From Prosapia bicincta (lineage: Eukaryota; Arthropoda; Insecta; Hemiptera; Cercopidae): a stretch of DNA of 64,000 nucleotides. Location of the stretch: the NCBI GenBank assembly GCA_036971475.1, contig JBAIZL010000001.1:147171044-147235043 (forward strand), written 5' to 3'. Position numbers and translations under genes: made by a program. Each line of letters opens with the position of its first letter. The first letter of the stretch is position 1. This document shows, in pieces, positions 31,860 through 45,125 of the stretch. Under the pieces are notes generated by a model. It saw only the letters and a list, made by a program, of their open reading frames with translations. It was not told the DNA's origin and ran no database searches.

Positions 31860-32090
31860 TTCTCTCCTCAGATCCAGCCCGAACCAAAAAGCCCTGATCC
31901 CACATTCCTACCTGCAGCCATTGTCGCGTGACAGACGCTGCATAACCTCGGGGGGCCACCAAACCCCCTCCTTCTCTGACTGACTGACTGACCCTTCACA
32001 TCCTGTGATACAAGACTCTTTAGAACTACCGACCAGGGTTTATTTGGCACAAACGGCTTCATCACTAAAATCCAAGCCAATCAACAGCAA
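31860..32090 (-). other. Uncharacterised open frame, possibly LINE 5' region
   Basis: A 70-codon frame (31868-32080) reads LKSLVSQDVKGQSVSQRRRG and CSVCHATMAAGRNVGSGLFG. It sits upstream of the R1-type relic on the same strand and has higher G+C than the surroundings. I do not recognise a domain. It could be the leader of the same or another retroelement with an internal deletion. Confidence 0.3.
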
Positions 32091-33059
32091 AGCAAATCAT
32101 ACAAAGCTCAAATCACCAAACAACCACGTACAAAATTTAAATGTAAATGACCTCCTATAAAGCAATCAGCCAATCAAAATTCTCAGAAAAATTCTATAAA
32201 CTCAATACAATACTAATCACACTGCTGTAAATGATATTTCAGAAACGGCATATCACAGGAGCTAAACATGAGAGCTCCTCCAAACTTGCCAAGGAACGTG
32301 GTTGTCCCCAAAATGAATATATATTCGTCTATAGAAAGGTTTCCAACCACTAGCGGTTCGGTCTCTAGCATGTTTTACTGCATTTGAAATCTGCTTTACT
32401 TTTCACAGACGATCTTTGGAAGGATTGTTGACATCTACAACATGAAAACAGTTTCTAAAGCAAAGACTCTCGGAATGACATTCTTTATCATGTAACGATA
32501 TCTCTAGTCTTCAAGATGTTTCTTCTTCCTCGTCTGAGATGCCCTCAATTTCAGAGTCATCTTCACCAACTAAGAGCAAGTTTAAGATAAGATCATCTGT
32601 AGCTGAAACAAAAAAGACACATAGATTTGAACTTACGTTTAGCGATCCTTCCTAAATTCACATCCTATTTACTTGCTGGACAATAGGGCTACTTCAATTT
32701 CAGCAACGTATTTAATCTATCGTGATGCCATAATTAGGTAATGAATGCTCATATTGTAATTTATCCCAAAGATGTCATATTTAACAATTGACAGCAATGA
32801 CTTTTAGAAATGCTTAGCATAACTGATCTCTTTATCCGGCCTACAATATTTTGTGAGCTTGATGTTCTTTAACTCTAGTTACTGTATTCATTTTTATATG
32901 ATCGATGCTAATTTTATAACAATATTTACAATTTATAATGTAGATTCTTAACATCTTTGATAACGCAGGTACATTTTTGAATGTTTTATTTTTTTCAACT
33001 TTACGTGTGTATCAACCTCTAGTGAGAACTAATGTTTATTTGGCAACGAAATAATAACT
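32091..33059. other. Intergenic stretch, nothing recognised
   Basis: No supported feature. Confidence 0.4.
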
Positions 33060-33113
33060 GAATAAATGATAAAACTGTTGAATATAGAGTCAAAATTGTT
33101 TTATTTATTTATT

Positions 33114-33150
33114 GCAACGTTTCGGCAACTGATTTGTTGCCCTTACAAGC
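33114..33150 (-). ncRNA. Hammerhead-like motif, family H5 (core deletion)
   Basis: Helix II GGCAAC/GTTGCC is perfect, then GAA, helix III ACGT, T17. The core strand is one base short (TTGTAA). Probably inactive. Confidence 0.3.
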
Positions 33151-33436
33151 CTGTAGTGATATAAAAAACAAAGTTCTTACATTTGGAGTTTAAATGTGTC
33201 ATGTAAGGAGGCAAAACATCAAACCTCATATAATTTATCAAAAATTTCATTTTAGCTATAGCTTAGCTAAATCGTCTTTCTAATGCGGAAAGTAGTTAGT
33301 AGTGCGGAGAGATGAATTAGCAGAGCTAAAGCTGAAAGGAAATTTTTGGTAAAGTGTATGGGGTTTGATATTTTGCCTTCTCACATTACACATTTAAACT
33401 CTAAATGTAAAGACTTCGTTTTTTATAGCACTACAA

Positions 33437-33476
33437 ACTTGATAAGGGCAACAAATCAGTTGCCGAAACGTTGCAA
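33437..33476 (+). ncRNA. Hammerhead-like motif, family H5
   Basis: Core TTGATAA (U3, A8), spacer G, helix II GGCAAC/GTTGCC (6 bp, loop AAATCA), GAA, helix III ACGT, T17. Helix I is only 1-2 bp in this copy, so the assignment is weaker than for H1. Confidence 0.38.
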
Positions 33477-33889
33477 TAAATAAGTAAAACAATTTTGACT
33501 CGATATTCAACCGTATTATTATTTATTCTCTAGTGAGAATAATGTTAAAAGTAAAAGGCATAAACTTTTGTTTGTTCATGTCTTTCATTTGTAATTGGGC
33601 GTTCTCTTCTCAACTCTATATTTGCACTAAAATAATATTTACATTGGTCAACAAAAAATAATAAGTTTTCTCTGTAATATAGTTTCTTTGATGTGCGTGT
33701 TAAAGTATTTCTCTTGCTGTTTTCAAATCTGCAAACAATTCTTGTTTAGGACGCAGGGTTTTTGTGTAACATAGATGTAAAAAATGTACTTTATCTCAAA
33801 TTTTACATAGTTCATAGCATGATATTATATTTCAACTCACTAAAACATGGTTTTCTTCGATTTTCTTCGATTTTATAATATTCATCTTC

Positions 33890-36800
33890 TTCTTTGTTCC
33901 TTTATAATGACCAGTGGTTATAGGCAAGCACCTTCGGACTCCATTCCTCTGGTAAAGTGTCTTCATCGTTGAGATATCTTGATGAAGCGTTCACCGTATC
34001 CATCACTTACATCGCCACGGTTTGGTGGATATAAGTCTAAATGTGAATGCTCCATTCTTCTGTCCCAAACACACATTACATCCCAAGTTTGCTAACTTTT
34101 AAGAAGCTCACTCACTATCTGTACTGTACATACTTCTGTCCCAAATACACATTACATCCCAAGTTTGCTTAACTTTTAAGAAGCTCACTCACTCACTAGC
34201 TGTACTATACATACTTCTGTTAAAAACACACATTACATCCCAAGTTTGCTAACTTTTAAGAAGCTCACTCACTCACTATCTGTACTATACATACTTCTAT
34301 TCCAAACACACATTACATCCCAAGTTTGCTAACTTTTAAGAAGCTCACTCACTCACTATCTGTACTGTACATACTTCTGTCCCAAACACACATTACATCC
34401 CAAGTTTGCTAACTTTTAAGAAGCTCACTCACTCACTATCTGTACTGTACTTACTTCTGTCCCAAACACACATTGCTTCCCAAGTTTGCTTAACTTTTAA
34501 GAAGCTCACTCACTCACTATCTGTACTGTACATACTTCTGTCCCAAACACACATTGCTTCCCAAGTTTGCTTAACTTTTAAGAAGCTCACTCACTCACTA
34601 TCTGTACTGTACATACTTCTGTCCCAAACACACATTACATCCCAAGTTTGCTAACTTTTAAGAAGCTCACTCACTCACTATCTGTACTGTACATACTTCT
34701 GTCCCAAACACACATTGCTTCCCAAGTTTGCTTAACTTTTAAGAAGCTCACTCACTCACTATCTGTACTGTACTTACTTCTGTCCCAAACACACATTGCT
34801 TCCCAAGTTTGCTTAACTTTTAAGAAGCTCACTCACTCACTATCTGTACTGTACTTACTTCTGTCCCAAACACACATTACATCCCAAGTTTGCTTAACTT
34901 TTAAGAAGCTCACTCACTCACTATCTGTACTGTACATACTTCTGTCCCAAACACACATTGCTTCCCAAGTTTGCTTAACTTTTAAGAAGCTCACTCACTC
35001 ACTATCTGTACTGTACTTACTTCTGTCCCAAACACACATTGCTTCCCAAGTTTGCTTAACTTTTAAGAAGCTCACTCACTCACTATCTGTACTGTACATA
35101 CTTCTGTCCCAAACACACATTGCTTCCCAAGTTTGCTTAACTTTTAAGAAGCTCACTCACTCACTATCTGTACTGTACATACTTCTGTCCCAAACACACA
35201 TTACATCCCAAGTTTGCTAACTTTTAAGAAGCTCACTCACTCACTATCTGTACTGTACATACTTCTGTCCCAAACACACATTGCTTCCCAAGTTTGCTTA
35301 ACTTTTAAGAAGCTCACTCACTCACTATCTGTACTGTACTTACTTCTGTCCCAAACACACATTGCTTCCCAAGTTTGCTTAACTTTTAAGAAGCTCACTC
35401 ACTCACTATCTGTACTGTACTTACTTCTGTCCCAAACACACATTACATCCCAAGTTTGCTTAACTTTTAAGAAGCTCACTCACTCACTATCTGTACTGTA
35501 CATACTTCTGTCCCAAACACACATTGCTTCCCAAGTTTGCTTAACTTTTAAGAAGCTCACTCACTCACTAGCTATACTATACATACTTCTGTTCCAAACA
35601 CACATTACATCCCAAGTTTGCTAACTTTTAAAAAGCTCACTCACTCACTATCTGTACTGTACATACTTCTGTCCCAAACACACATTACATACCAAGTTTG
35701 CTTAACTTTTAAGAAGCTCACTCACTCACTATCTGTACTGTACATACTTCTGTCCCAAACACACATTGCTTCCCAAGTTTGCTTAACTTTTAAGAAGCTC
35801 ACTCACTCACTATCTGTACTATACATACTTCTGTTCCAAACACACATTGCTTCCTAAGTTTGCTTAACTTATAAGAAGCTCACTCACTCACTATCTGTAC
35901 TATACATACTTCTGTCCCAAACACACATTGCTTCCTAAGTTTGCTTAACTTTTAAGAAGCTCACTCACTCACTATCTGTACTGTACATACTTCTGTCCCA
36001 AAACACACATTACATCCCAAGTTTGCTTAATTTTTAAGAAGCTCACTCACTCACTATTTGTACTGTACATACTTCTGTCCCAAAAACACATTGCTTCCCA
36101 AGTTTGCTTAACTTTTAAGAAGCTCACTCACTCACTATCTGTACTGTACATACTTCTGTCCCAAACACACATTGCTTCCCAAGTTTGCTTAACTTTTAAG
36201 AAGCTCACTCACTCACTATCTGTACTGTACTTACTTCTGTCCCAAACATACATTGCTTCCCAAGTTTGCTTAACTTTTAAGAAGCTCACTCACGCCCTAT
36301 CTGTAACTGCACATACTCCTCTGCCTTCGTTTTGCCCAGGAACGATTTCACAGTAATTTGAAATAATGCCCAAGCTGCTTTCTCAAATTCACTCAAATTA
36401 TTCTCAAAAACAGAATCGTTTAATTGACGTACTCCAATAAATACCTACTTTGATTTTTGCATCACTTATTCTAGAAAATTTGCTCATAAGATATAGGAAT
36501 CCTTGACTATTATGATCCATTGCTTTCACAAATATTTATTCAATTCAAGTTTTATGTATAATGTAGGAATATACACATTCTTCGGATTGACAACAGCTTG
36601 CCAAGTTATATTTTTCTGTCCATGTATAGGCCTAAGTGCTTCTCTCTTAGGCCAGTATTTCTCAATGTAGTGGTTTTTTCTCCCTCTACTGCCCCACTCG
36701 CAAAAGGAACAACAATATATTGTATAACGATAAAATAGGTATCAGATCCTTTCATATGTACCAGTTATACTGTACATAGTATCATCTCAAAGCACAGGTC

Positions 36801-37080
36801 TCCTTTATTAGTGCTGCATACGCAATAGGAATTGATGGTTTCACATTACCATTGTGAAGGAGAACCGCTTTAAAACTGGTTTTAGAAGAATCTATAAACA
36901 ATCTCAATTCATTACAATTGTGATGCTTTCCCAGTAACTTAGATTCATTGCCGAATTTAAATCATTGCAGTAAACTAAGTTGTCTTCTACAGAGAATACG
37001 TGATAAAATGTGTGCTTCTAGAACAGATTTTAGTGCCTCCATCAAGGAAGTTCCGCCTTTCAAACTTTAAGCTAAAAATT
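33890..37080 (-). pseudogene. Multi-copy arthropod ORF family pseudogene, split by a minisatellite
   Basis: Minus-strand pieces, in order: ELRLFIDSSKTSFKAVLLHN near 36905-36845; LRPIHGQKNITWQAVVNP near 36620; an IKLEL-KYF-KAMD stretch near 36540; KAAWALFQITVKSFLGKTKA near 36390-36330. Then the 81-bp repeat array. Then HSHLDLYPPNRGDVSDGYGE at 34053-33985. From memory, the same order occurs in many insect and spider proteins without a firm name; their multi-copy nature suggests a mobile origin. Several stops and frameshifts show this copy is dead. The family name is uncertain; the homology between pieces on either side of the array is the firmer point. Confidence 0.6.
34058..36310. repeat. 81-bp minisatellite, about 28 copies
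   Basis: The unit (80 or 81 bp) includes AAGAAGCTCACTCACTCACT and ATACTTCTGTCCCAAACACA. Copies differ by a few changes (ATTACATCCC or ATTGCTTCCC; GCTAACTT or GCTTAACTT). Because 81 is a multiple of 3, open 27-residue repeats appear on the plus strand, but these are not coding evidence. The unit matches the pseudogene codons at its borders, so it arose by amplifying that segment. Confidence 0.95.
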
Positions 37081-39354
37081 TTATCAGTATTTTTAATTAT
37101 TCACATTTCGTTATTTTAATAATACAAAATATTGTCAGAAAACCGTTCTATTCTTGGTGTTTATACAATCACATGTAACCAGTTTATTGTACCTTTTGAT
37201 AATTCGAAGTAAATTCGTTATTGTTGGTAGACTTTTTATAACCTGAAAAATGCATTTTTTACCTGTACTCATACATCGCATATTCAAAAACGTTAAACGG
37301 TTGATAAGAAATTCATCGGTGAATTTTATAAAATTGTGTGTTAGTTATACTTTAAAAAAATTACAATACTAGATTTACTTGAGCAATGCAATCAAAATGA
37401 AAACGTTTTGCCATATAATGTTATAGCCTGTTTCCCATCGTTGTACCACATGTTGGTTGATAATACTGCGTGTTAAATTTAATCTTGCATCATTTAGAAC
37501 TGAATAATTTTCGTAAATTACTTAACGAGTTTTTCTCTACATTCAAATCCCTCCTTTCTCACACTTCCCATTGTTCTGTGTTGAATGAATCTTACAATTA
37601 ATATTCTTGTCGGTAATTTTGTTCCAAATTACATTTATGAAAGTATTTTATCTTCTTGAACATTCTCAGTCTTCCAATAACACTTTCAATTTAAATTTCC
37701 GTTTTGTTTATCACATAATTAATTACTTTGAACGGCTATTTTCATTAATGAGATGGCAAGGTTTTCAACAAGGAAATGTTTTCTTTTAATTAAATATCTC
37801 AGTTTAAGATGTATATACATTTTTATGAGAAACGCTTTAAGATATACTCAGAAAAAACGATTTAATATCGAGGGAAAATAAAGTTAGGCGCTTACGAGTT
37901 TAACATGTTGCAGTTCATATCCGATTTTCAAATAATTTTTAATGATAAATTGTCAAAATCCAAAATTCTTTTTTTTTAATATTTCACTGAAGTTCTTAAA
38001 AAGAAGACCAAGAGTACTTAAGTAGATAATAGAATTATAGGTATTTATGAATCCACCTTAAGAACTAGATTAGACCCAAAAAAATACTGTACATTTAAGT
38101 TGTACATTCATGGTAAAGAACTAGTTGACCGCGTTTCGAAGTAGCCTGCCTATCTTTGGTACAATTAATAACTTTAAATGAAATTGTGTGTACTTTTGTA
38201 AAACACTCTTGGTTGAAAGTTTTAATTATATTATTCATTATTACTCACAATTTATTTGGGATCAATCCATTGTTAAAAACTCCTTATTTTATAGTGTGTT
38301 ATAAAATTATTATTTTCAATATGATGTATTTTGAGATGAGAAGCTCAATTTTTCATTTCATAAATTAGCAGAAAAAAGGACAAAGTAAGTTATTAGGCTT
38401 GATTTCACTAGTGATAACTGAAGTATTTCAACTTATTTCTTAATCTATAAACTCCATTACTGTATTCAATTTTATACAGTTTTATCACTTTTTATCCAAT
38501 TTAAGATGTTTACAAATATTTTTTTCTTGACTTTTAATTACTTAAATAACTTTATTATGTGATCGAAACTTCAAGCAATTGGCTATTCCTTACTGTTATA
38601 TTTATTGTAATTTATGCTAATGTTGAACCCCAGTCAGTCCAGACTTTGCTAGGTTGTTTGAAAATTCTGTCTCTAGAGTCCTCTTCTTGCAACCGTAGGT
38701 CTGGTAGCTATCACCGGTAAATGTATGTTAAGAGGGAATCAGTGAATAATTTTTACTTCTAAACCTGGATTGTTTTCGAAACTAATAACTTTTGGCAGTT
38801 TTCATCCTATTAATTTTATACGCTAATAATGCATTCAACAAAATATTTTTTCGAGATAATAGGTACATTTCTACAACTTTGTTATGCTCAGGATATCTAT
38901 GCTTTTTTCTATAAAGACAAACCACTACTTCACACTTCAAAAATTTCTAGCTTAATTTTAACCTTAAACGCTAAAACACGAACTCTATTTTACTATGAAA
39001 TGAAAAACTAAACGACTGCGTCTAGAAAGAAAACTCTTGTCCCTCTTTTCTCGTACGACTTCTCCTTCAACCAATCAACAATGACTACATTTCGGATTCC
39101 ATAAATCACTTATTCGTAACTCAAATAATATCTTGTTGAAACATATCGCTTTGTAGTGGGGAAGAGAGGATTTCACTCCAATTTATAACTACGTGAGCCT
39201 CAATGAGCCTTAAAGTCCGCCTACTTCCTTCAAAAATAAAGTCTGCTTTTTAAACTTCTAATAGCTATTTATAATTTCTTTCTAAAGATTTTATTTTTGT
39301 AAAACTTCTGTTGTAGAGTGTAATATTCACATAGCCACATAAAATGAATATTAT
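37081..39354. other. Intergenic stretch, nothing recognised
   Basis: AT-rich; short frames only. Confidence 0.4.
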
Positions 39355-39670
<316 letters not shown>

Positions 39671-41162
39671 GTTACACCACATTTTATAATTTGTCTTATG
39701 TTCCTTAAAATAATACTTTTTTATCTCCAGTTATATTATTTTCACCATTATCGATTAGGGGTGGAATGTAAACAATTAACTCTAATCCAAACAGAAAAGG
39801 TTTAAGGGTTTTGGGTGAGTCATATGAAAAACTCTTTTAAAAAATTTAAATAATATATATATCATGCAGGATTCTCTGTAGTTTGATGGCAGTAATAATA
39901 CTTGATACTTATAGTATTAGGCTGTGTTAGCAGTTCAAATCAGAGTCGAAGCACTAATCATAAATATAAACCATAAATTGCGTGGTATTTGCTTTAATTA
40001 GGTAGCCTACTTAGGCCTAATCTTGATTGTGAAATAAATATAAAGATAGTAATGGCTTTAAAAATATTTATTAAAAACACAAATATTAACACTGGACGTT
40101 TTTAAATTATTGGAATAAAATAATGTTTTTTAACATTGAGTAACTCAACTTTTTTAAGGAGTAATAAATCAATAGCTACAACCTAGCCTCACATGATTAA
40201 AAATCCTTTATAAATTCGTTTACAAAATACTTACACAGAGTTGAAACATTTTATTTCACTTTTGAAGAGTTCAACCATTTGAAATATGGAATTATCTCAA
40301 TTACTTTATTTTTCTTTTAGACATTTTATCTCTCCACGTGATGAGCATTCGTTTACAGGTTAGGTTGTGTTACACAATTAATTAAGGTCGTTAAATTATC
40401 TGTGTAGTTGCTTAGCAACGTGTCACGTGATAAAGAGACTTGAATCATAAACGACTTCTCCATTCGTTTAGCTATAACTATCATTAGAGAAAGATTTAAG
40501 GATATATGCCGACTGACTGATCATTTTGACCTCAGCAAATAAAAAACGTTCTCTGAATCTCGTGTTGGATGGATATAGAAACTAGTTTTAAAACCTTGTA
40601 TAAGATGTGTAACGTTTCATAAAATTGCAAAACTAAATTGTACGCTTACAATTTGTATGATTAAAGTTATTGAATATTTAAGGGGTGCCATTAACAGTTT
40701 ATTTATTTACATCAACAGTTTATTTGAAAAAAATTAGTGTGCATATTATCGTCAAGCAAATGAGGGCATATGATAGTGGGCATCTTCCATATTAGTGATC
40801 AAGTATGCAAACAATTAACATGTGTTTTAAGTATAAAACAAAAACCTATCCAACCCGGATACTTTGTAGGTATGTTGTAACATAGCTATATTATATTGTA
40901 GTGTAGAATGATACCCCTTTTACAAAAAATATGTACTTTATACATGGTTTGTTGTATTGAGATTATGCTTCAATTTTTTAAAAATTTCTATTACCATTAA
41001 TGGTTTGTGTTACTTTAAATCAGTTTTTTGCTTAGAGTATAATTTTGAGTAACATATATGAAAAGGAAAAATCTGAGTTTAAGCAGTATTTGACTAGCAT
41101 TACCATAAATTATAATTTTACCGGATATTCGCGTATAACTTTTACTCTTCTTCTTTCCTTTC
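39671..41162. other. Intergenic stretch, nothing recognised
   Basis: No supported feature. Confidence 0.4.
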
Positions 41163-42357
41163 AGCCAAACCTCAGCCCTGGAGAGGCTTCCAGCCAAACC
41201 TCAGCCCTGGAGAGGATTCCAGCCAAACCTCAGCCCTGGAGAGGATTCCAGCCAAATCTCAGCCATGGAGAGGCTTTTAGCCAAACCTCAGCCCTGGAGA
41301 GGATTCCAGCCAAACCTCAGCTCTGGAGAGGATTCCAGCCAATCATCAGCCCTAGAGAGGCTTCCAGCCAAACCTCAGCTCTGGAGAGGATTCCAGCCAA
41401 TCATCAGCCCTAGAGAGGCTTCCAGCCAAACCTCAACCCTGGAGAGGCTTCCAGTCAAACCTCAGCCCTGGAGAGGCTTCCCGTCAAACCTCAGCCCTGG
41501 AGAGGCTTTCAGCCAATCCTCAGCCCTAGAGAGGCTTCCAGAAACACTTAAGCTCTGGAGAGGATTTCAGCCAATCATCACCCCTAGAGAGGCTTCCAAC
41601 CAAACCTCACCCCTGGAGAGGCTTCCAGTCAAACCTCAGCCCTGGAGAGGCTTCCAGCCAATCATCAGCCCTAGAGAGGCTTCCAGCCAAACCTCAACCC
41701 TGGAGAGGCTTCCAGTCAAACCTCAGCCCTGGAGAGGCTTCCAGCCAAACCTCAGCCTTGGAGAGGATTCCAGCCAAATCTCAGCCATGGAGAGGCTTCT
41801 AGCCAAACCTCAGCCCTGGAGAGGATTCCAGCCAAACCTCAGCCCTGGAGAGGCTTCCAGCCAAACCTCAGCCCTGGAGAGGCTTCCAGCCATACCTCAG
41901 CCCTGGAGAGGCTTCCAGTCAAACCTCAGCCCTGGAGAGGATTCCAGCCAAACCTCAGCCCTGGAGAGGCTTCCAGCCAAACCTCAGCCCTGGAGAGGAT
42001 TCCAGCCAAACCTCAGCCCTGGAGAGGCTTCCAGCCATACCTCAGCCCTGGAGAGGCTTCCAGCCAAACCTCAGCCCTGGAGAGGCTTCCAGTCAAACCT
42101 CAGCGCTGGAGAGGATTCCAGCCAAACCACAGCCCTGGAGAGGCTTTCAGCCAAACCTCAGCCCTGGAGAGGCTTCCAGCCAAACCTCAACCCTGGAGAG
42201 GCTTCCAGTCAAACCTCAACCCTGGAGAGGATTCCAGCCAAACCACAGCCCTGGAGAGGATTCCAGCCAAACCTCAGCCCTGGAGAGGCTTCCAGCCAAA
42301 CCTCAACCCTGGAGAGGCTTCCAGTCAAACCTCAGCCCTGGAGAGGCTTCCAGCCAA
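41163..42357. repeat. 29-bp minisatellite, about 41 copies
   Basis: The unit consists of CCAGCCAAACCTCAGCCCTG followed by GAGAGGCTT, with variants at a few positions (CTT or ATT; AAACC or AATCA). It is G+C-rich against an AT-rich background. As 29 is not a multiple of 3, the three plus frames rotate through one another and all stay open, giving a 460-codon artefact that runs into unrelated sequence (41265-42647). Confidence 0.97.
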
Positions 42358-43439
42358 TCGAATCTCCATGTGGTTGTCAGATTACAACTAAAACGTCCAC
42401 CACCAACCCTATAGGTCTGATCCTGGTTGTTTGTGTCGTATCGAGAACGTATTATAGGCTATACAATGATCGAGATAAAAGTTCCAAATCGGAAACTTTC
42501 TCACAAATGTCATTTCCCCACAATCCAACCATTTTTTTAAATTTTCCGCTCTTTTTTGTAACCCGGATATATTTGTTATGGTTCCCATATCATTTTTCAA
42601 AGATCGCGATCACACAGGGCTCAGTTATTTCTTCTCGCCCGAGGTAAAAGCACTCCTGATCTGAATCACGATAATTTGAAAAATCTATTCTTCTTGAACG
42701 TTTACTCAGTAGCGCATAAACCTTTATAAAAATCATAATGGATCTCTGTTTAGAAGAGGGTAGACTGACTAACAATATAGGCTTTCAGTAAGTACTCACA
42801 ATTGGGATTTAAAGGTGTCTCGGTACTAAAACTAGTACCCGATGCTTGATGAGTCATGTTTTGATATTTTCACATTTAAATGTAAGCAATTACACACAAT
42901 ATGAACAAATCTAATGAATATTTGTAATTTATTAATGCTTAAGTGATTATATTTTTTTAATTGCTTTTATTGATATCACTTGCCAAAAAAACACCACTTT
43001 TTGCCAAGTGATATAAATAAAACAATTTTAAAGAAAAAGTCAAAATGTATAACACAAAAACTGCAAGACCTTTTTTTACTTAATTGTATTCATTCTACCG
43101 CAAAATATATTGTTGGTTTTCTAGTGTTTTATTTTGAATGTATCGTTTAGTAATAAAATATATTTTACATAAGTTGCAAGAGAGCTGGCACAGAAATTAA
43201 TCACTTTTACAGAACATCCTTTAATACAACTGTATAGTTATTTTAACATTCGTGTACATTTCTGTATAAGTTTTATACTTGCATACAAAGGTTTACATTC
43301 ACTATTATTTTATTGTATTAATAAAATTACCTCAAATCTCTTCACAAATGCATAAGCAATATACACAACAATATAAGGTTTATACTGGAAACAGAACGAC
43401 AGAACACAATCTATTTCTTAGATCTCACAGTTACAAAAC
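42358..43439. other. Intergenic stretch with a small hairpin
   Basis: At about 42972-43017, ATATCACTTGCCAAAAAAAC is followed by its near-complement GTTTTTGCCAAGTGATAT-like arm. The same outer sequence recurs at about 58490 and 54990, so this may be a minimal fold-back repeat. Nothing else was recognised. Confidence 0.4.
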
Positions 43440-43905
43440 AAAACAACAAACCATATAAAATATATAGAAAGTCACTACTACAGACAGATTTATACCCTAC
43501 ACAACACTTCCAACCATCCCATGTCACCTTCAATTCCGTGATACACAACAATTAGCATGCTCAAGAACAATGAAGACACAATGAACAAACTCAACACGAT
43601 CAAATACATTCCCAATAGAAACGGTTACAAACAACCCTAATAGACAACATAATACGCGAAAAACAACAAACGTAAGACAACACACACAACAAAAAAACAA
43701 ACAATAATGCAAAAAAACATAAGTACATGCCATTAACATATTACAACACATCACAAAAAATAACTTCTTCATTCTGAAAACTCAAATACAAAGTCATCTT
43801 CAAAACATCCAAGTGAACAAGAAAAAAACACCTACACAACACAAAAACACTAAAGAACAAACACTACAGAGCAGGAGTGTATAGGATCAGTGGCGGATCC
43901 AAAAA
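43440..43905 (+). pseudogene. PLE RT thumb/linker relic
   Basis: With shifts between frames the plus strand reads KIYRKSLLQTD, then HVTFNSVIHNN, DNIIREKQQT and finally YRAGVYRISGGSK, where the GIY-YIG domain would begin. It matches the region between RT and endonuclease in PLE ORFs (YRK.TTTD; LN..NTIKYI; ..GVYRI). Several stops. The endonuclease is missing. Confidence 0.6.
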
Positions 43906-44629
43906 ATTATTTTGTGGGGATTTGTTAGAGGAAGGGAGAATAAGGATTTCCCCGCTCAGAATGTATTTAGAAAATATGGTAGCTATAGTGCAAATTCGTT
44001 CTATCTTGTAGGGTCTTTCTATCTCGTAAGGGTCTTCTATCCGATGGAAATAGTTATAGGCTTACTGTGTGACATCACACAATCGTTAGTTAGGCTCATT
44101 TACCATATATTTACAATGCAAACCACATATTTATAGCATTGTGGGTGGGCGTATTTATTAATGATTATAGTATGGTATTATAGTGATTAATAGGCTATAG
44201 GTTTGTAAACATATTTTACTAAATTAATAAGTAGATTTAAATCATGAATGAATGACCGAACGCAAATATCGGAAATTACATTTTATTTTATTTTTATACA
44301 CCTTATATTTCTGTTATTGCTGTTATTCCTGTTATATTTCTGGAGAAATGCACTTACTTACCTTGACAATCTTCCACAAATACTTTATGTAGGACTAATA
44401 CTATTGTCTTATATAATCGAATGCAGTTTCCGTTTGTAAAGTAAATAGCTATCGAAATTTAATTTGTAGAATTTAATTTCTAGGATTTGTAGAAACCCGG
44501 AGACTTCAGCTATATCACCGGGTGATTTTTCTATATGGATATGTGTGGGGTGGATTCATTTTGAAACAGTTTTGTGGATTCATAAGGTAAGTAGTCCTAC
44601 GACGCGTGTAGACACCTGAAACAGTACTG
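43906..44629. other. Intergenic stretch, nothing recognised
   Basis: No supported feature. Confidence 0.4.
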
Positions 44630-45125
44630 AGGATGCTTGAAGAGATAGTGAAACAGTCCTGTGGATGCGTGTCAAGAACGTGAAACAGTCCTAGGAATAT
44701 GTAAACAGCCTTGAAGATGAATGGGGAGAGCAATAAACAGTAGCCTACCTACTGAGGATGTGTGTGAAGAACGTGAAACAGTCCTAGGAATGTGTAAACA
44801 GCCTTGGAGATGAATGGGGAGAGCAATAAACAGTAGCCTACCTACTGAGGATGTGTGTGAAGAATGTGAAACAGTCCTAGGAATGTGTAAACAGCCTTGG
44901 AGATGAATGGGGAGAGCAATAAACAGTAGCCTACCTACTGAGGATGTGTGTGAAGAATGTGAAACAGTCCTAGAAATATGTAAACCGCCTTGGAGATGAA
45001 TGGGGAGAGCAATAAACAGTAGCCTACCTACTGAGGATGTGTGTGAAGAATGTGAAACAGTCCTAGGAATGTGTAAACAGCCTTGAGGATGAATGGGAAG
45101 AGCAAGAAACATAGCCTACCTACTG
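44630..45125. repeat. 93-bp tandem repeat, about 5 copies
   Basis: ACTGAGGATG recurs at 44751, 44844, 44937 and 45030, then at 45122 (ACTGAGGACG), so the period is 93 and the last step 92. A degenerate unit precedes it (44630-44740). Units include GTGAAACAGTCCTAGGAATG. 93 is divisible by 3, which explains the minus-strand open frame of 31-residue repeats. Not considered coding. Confidence 0.95.

Larger units (their letters stand above)
33060..33525. mobile_element. H5 fold-back element with two hammerhead-like ends
   Basis: A 466-bp element with inverted ends of at least 120 bp (GAGTCAAAATTGTTTTATTT against its complement). Each end carries GGCAAC-loop-GTTGCC followed by GAAACGTTGC. The middle (33235-33360) is itself partly inverted (TTTAGCTATAGCTTAGCTAA). 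No ORF. Confidence 0.65.

Noticed and set aside
34406..35857. Plus-strand 27-residue repeat proteins
   Set aside because: These are antisense readings of the 81-bp minisatellite. The real coding origin is on the other strand and is broken.
41265..42647. A 460-codon plus-strand open frame as a repeat protein gene
   Set aside because: It is produced by a 29-bp minisatellite with no stop in any frame and runs into unrelated sequence. No start context, splice signal or homology.
44672..45112. Minus-strand 31-residue repeat protein
   Set aside because: Explained by a 93-bp tandem duplication; no evidence of selection on the frame.
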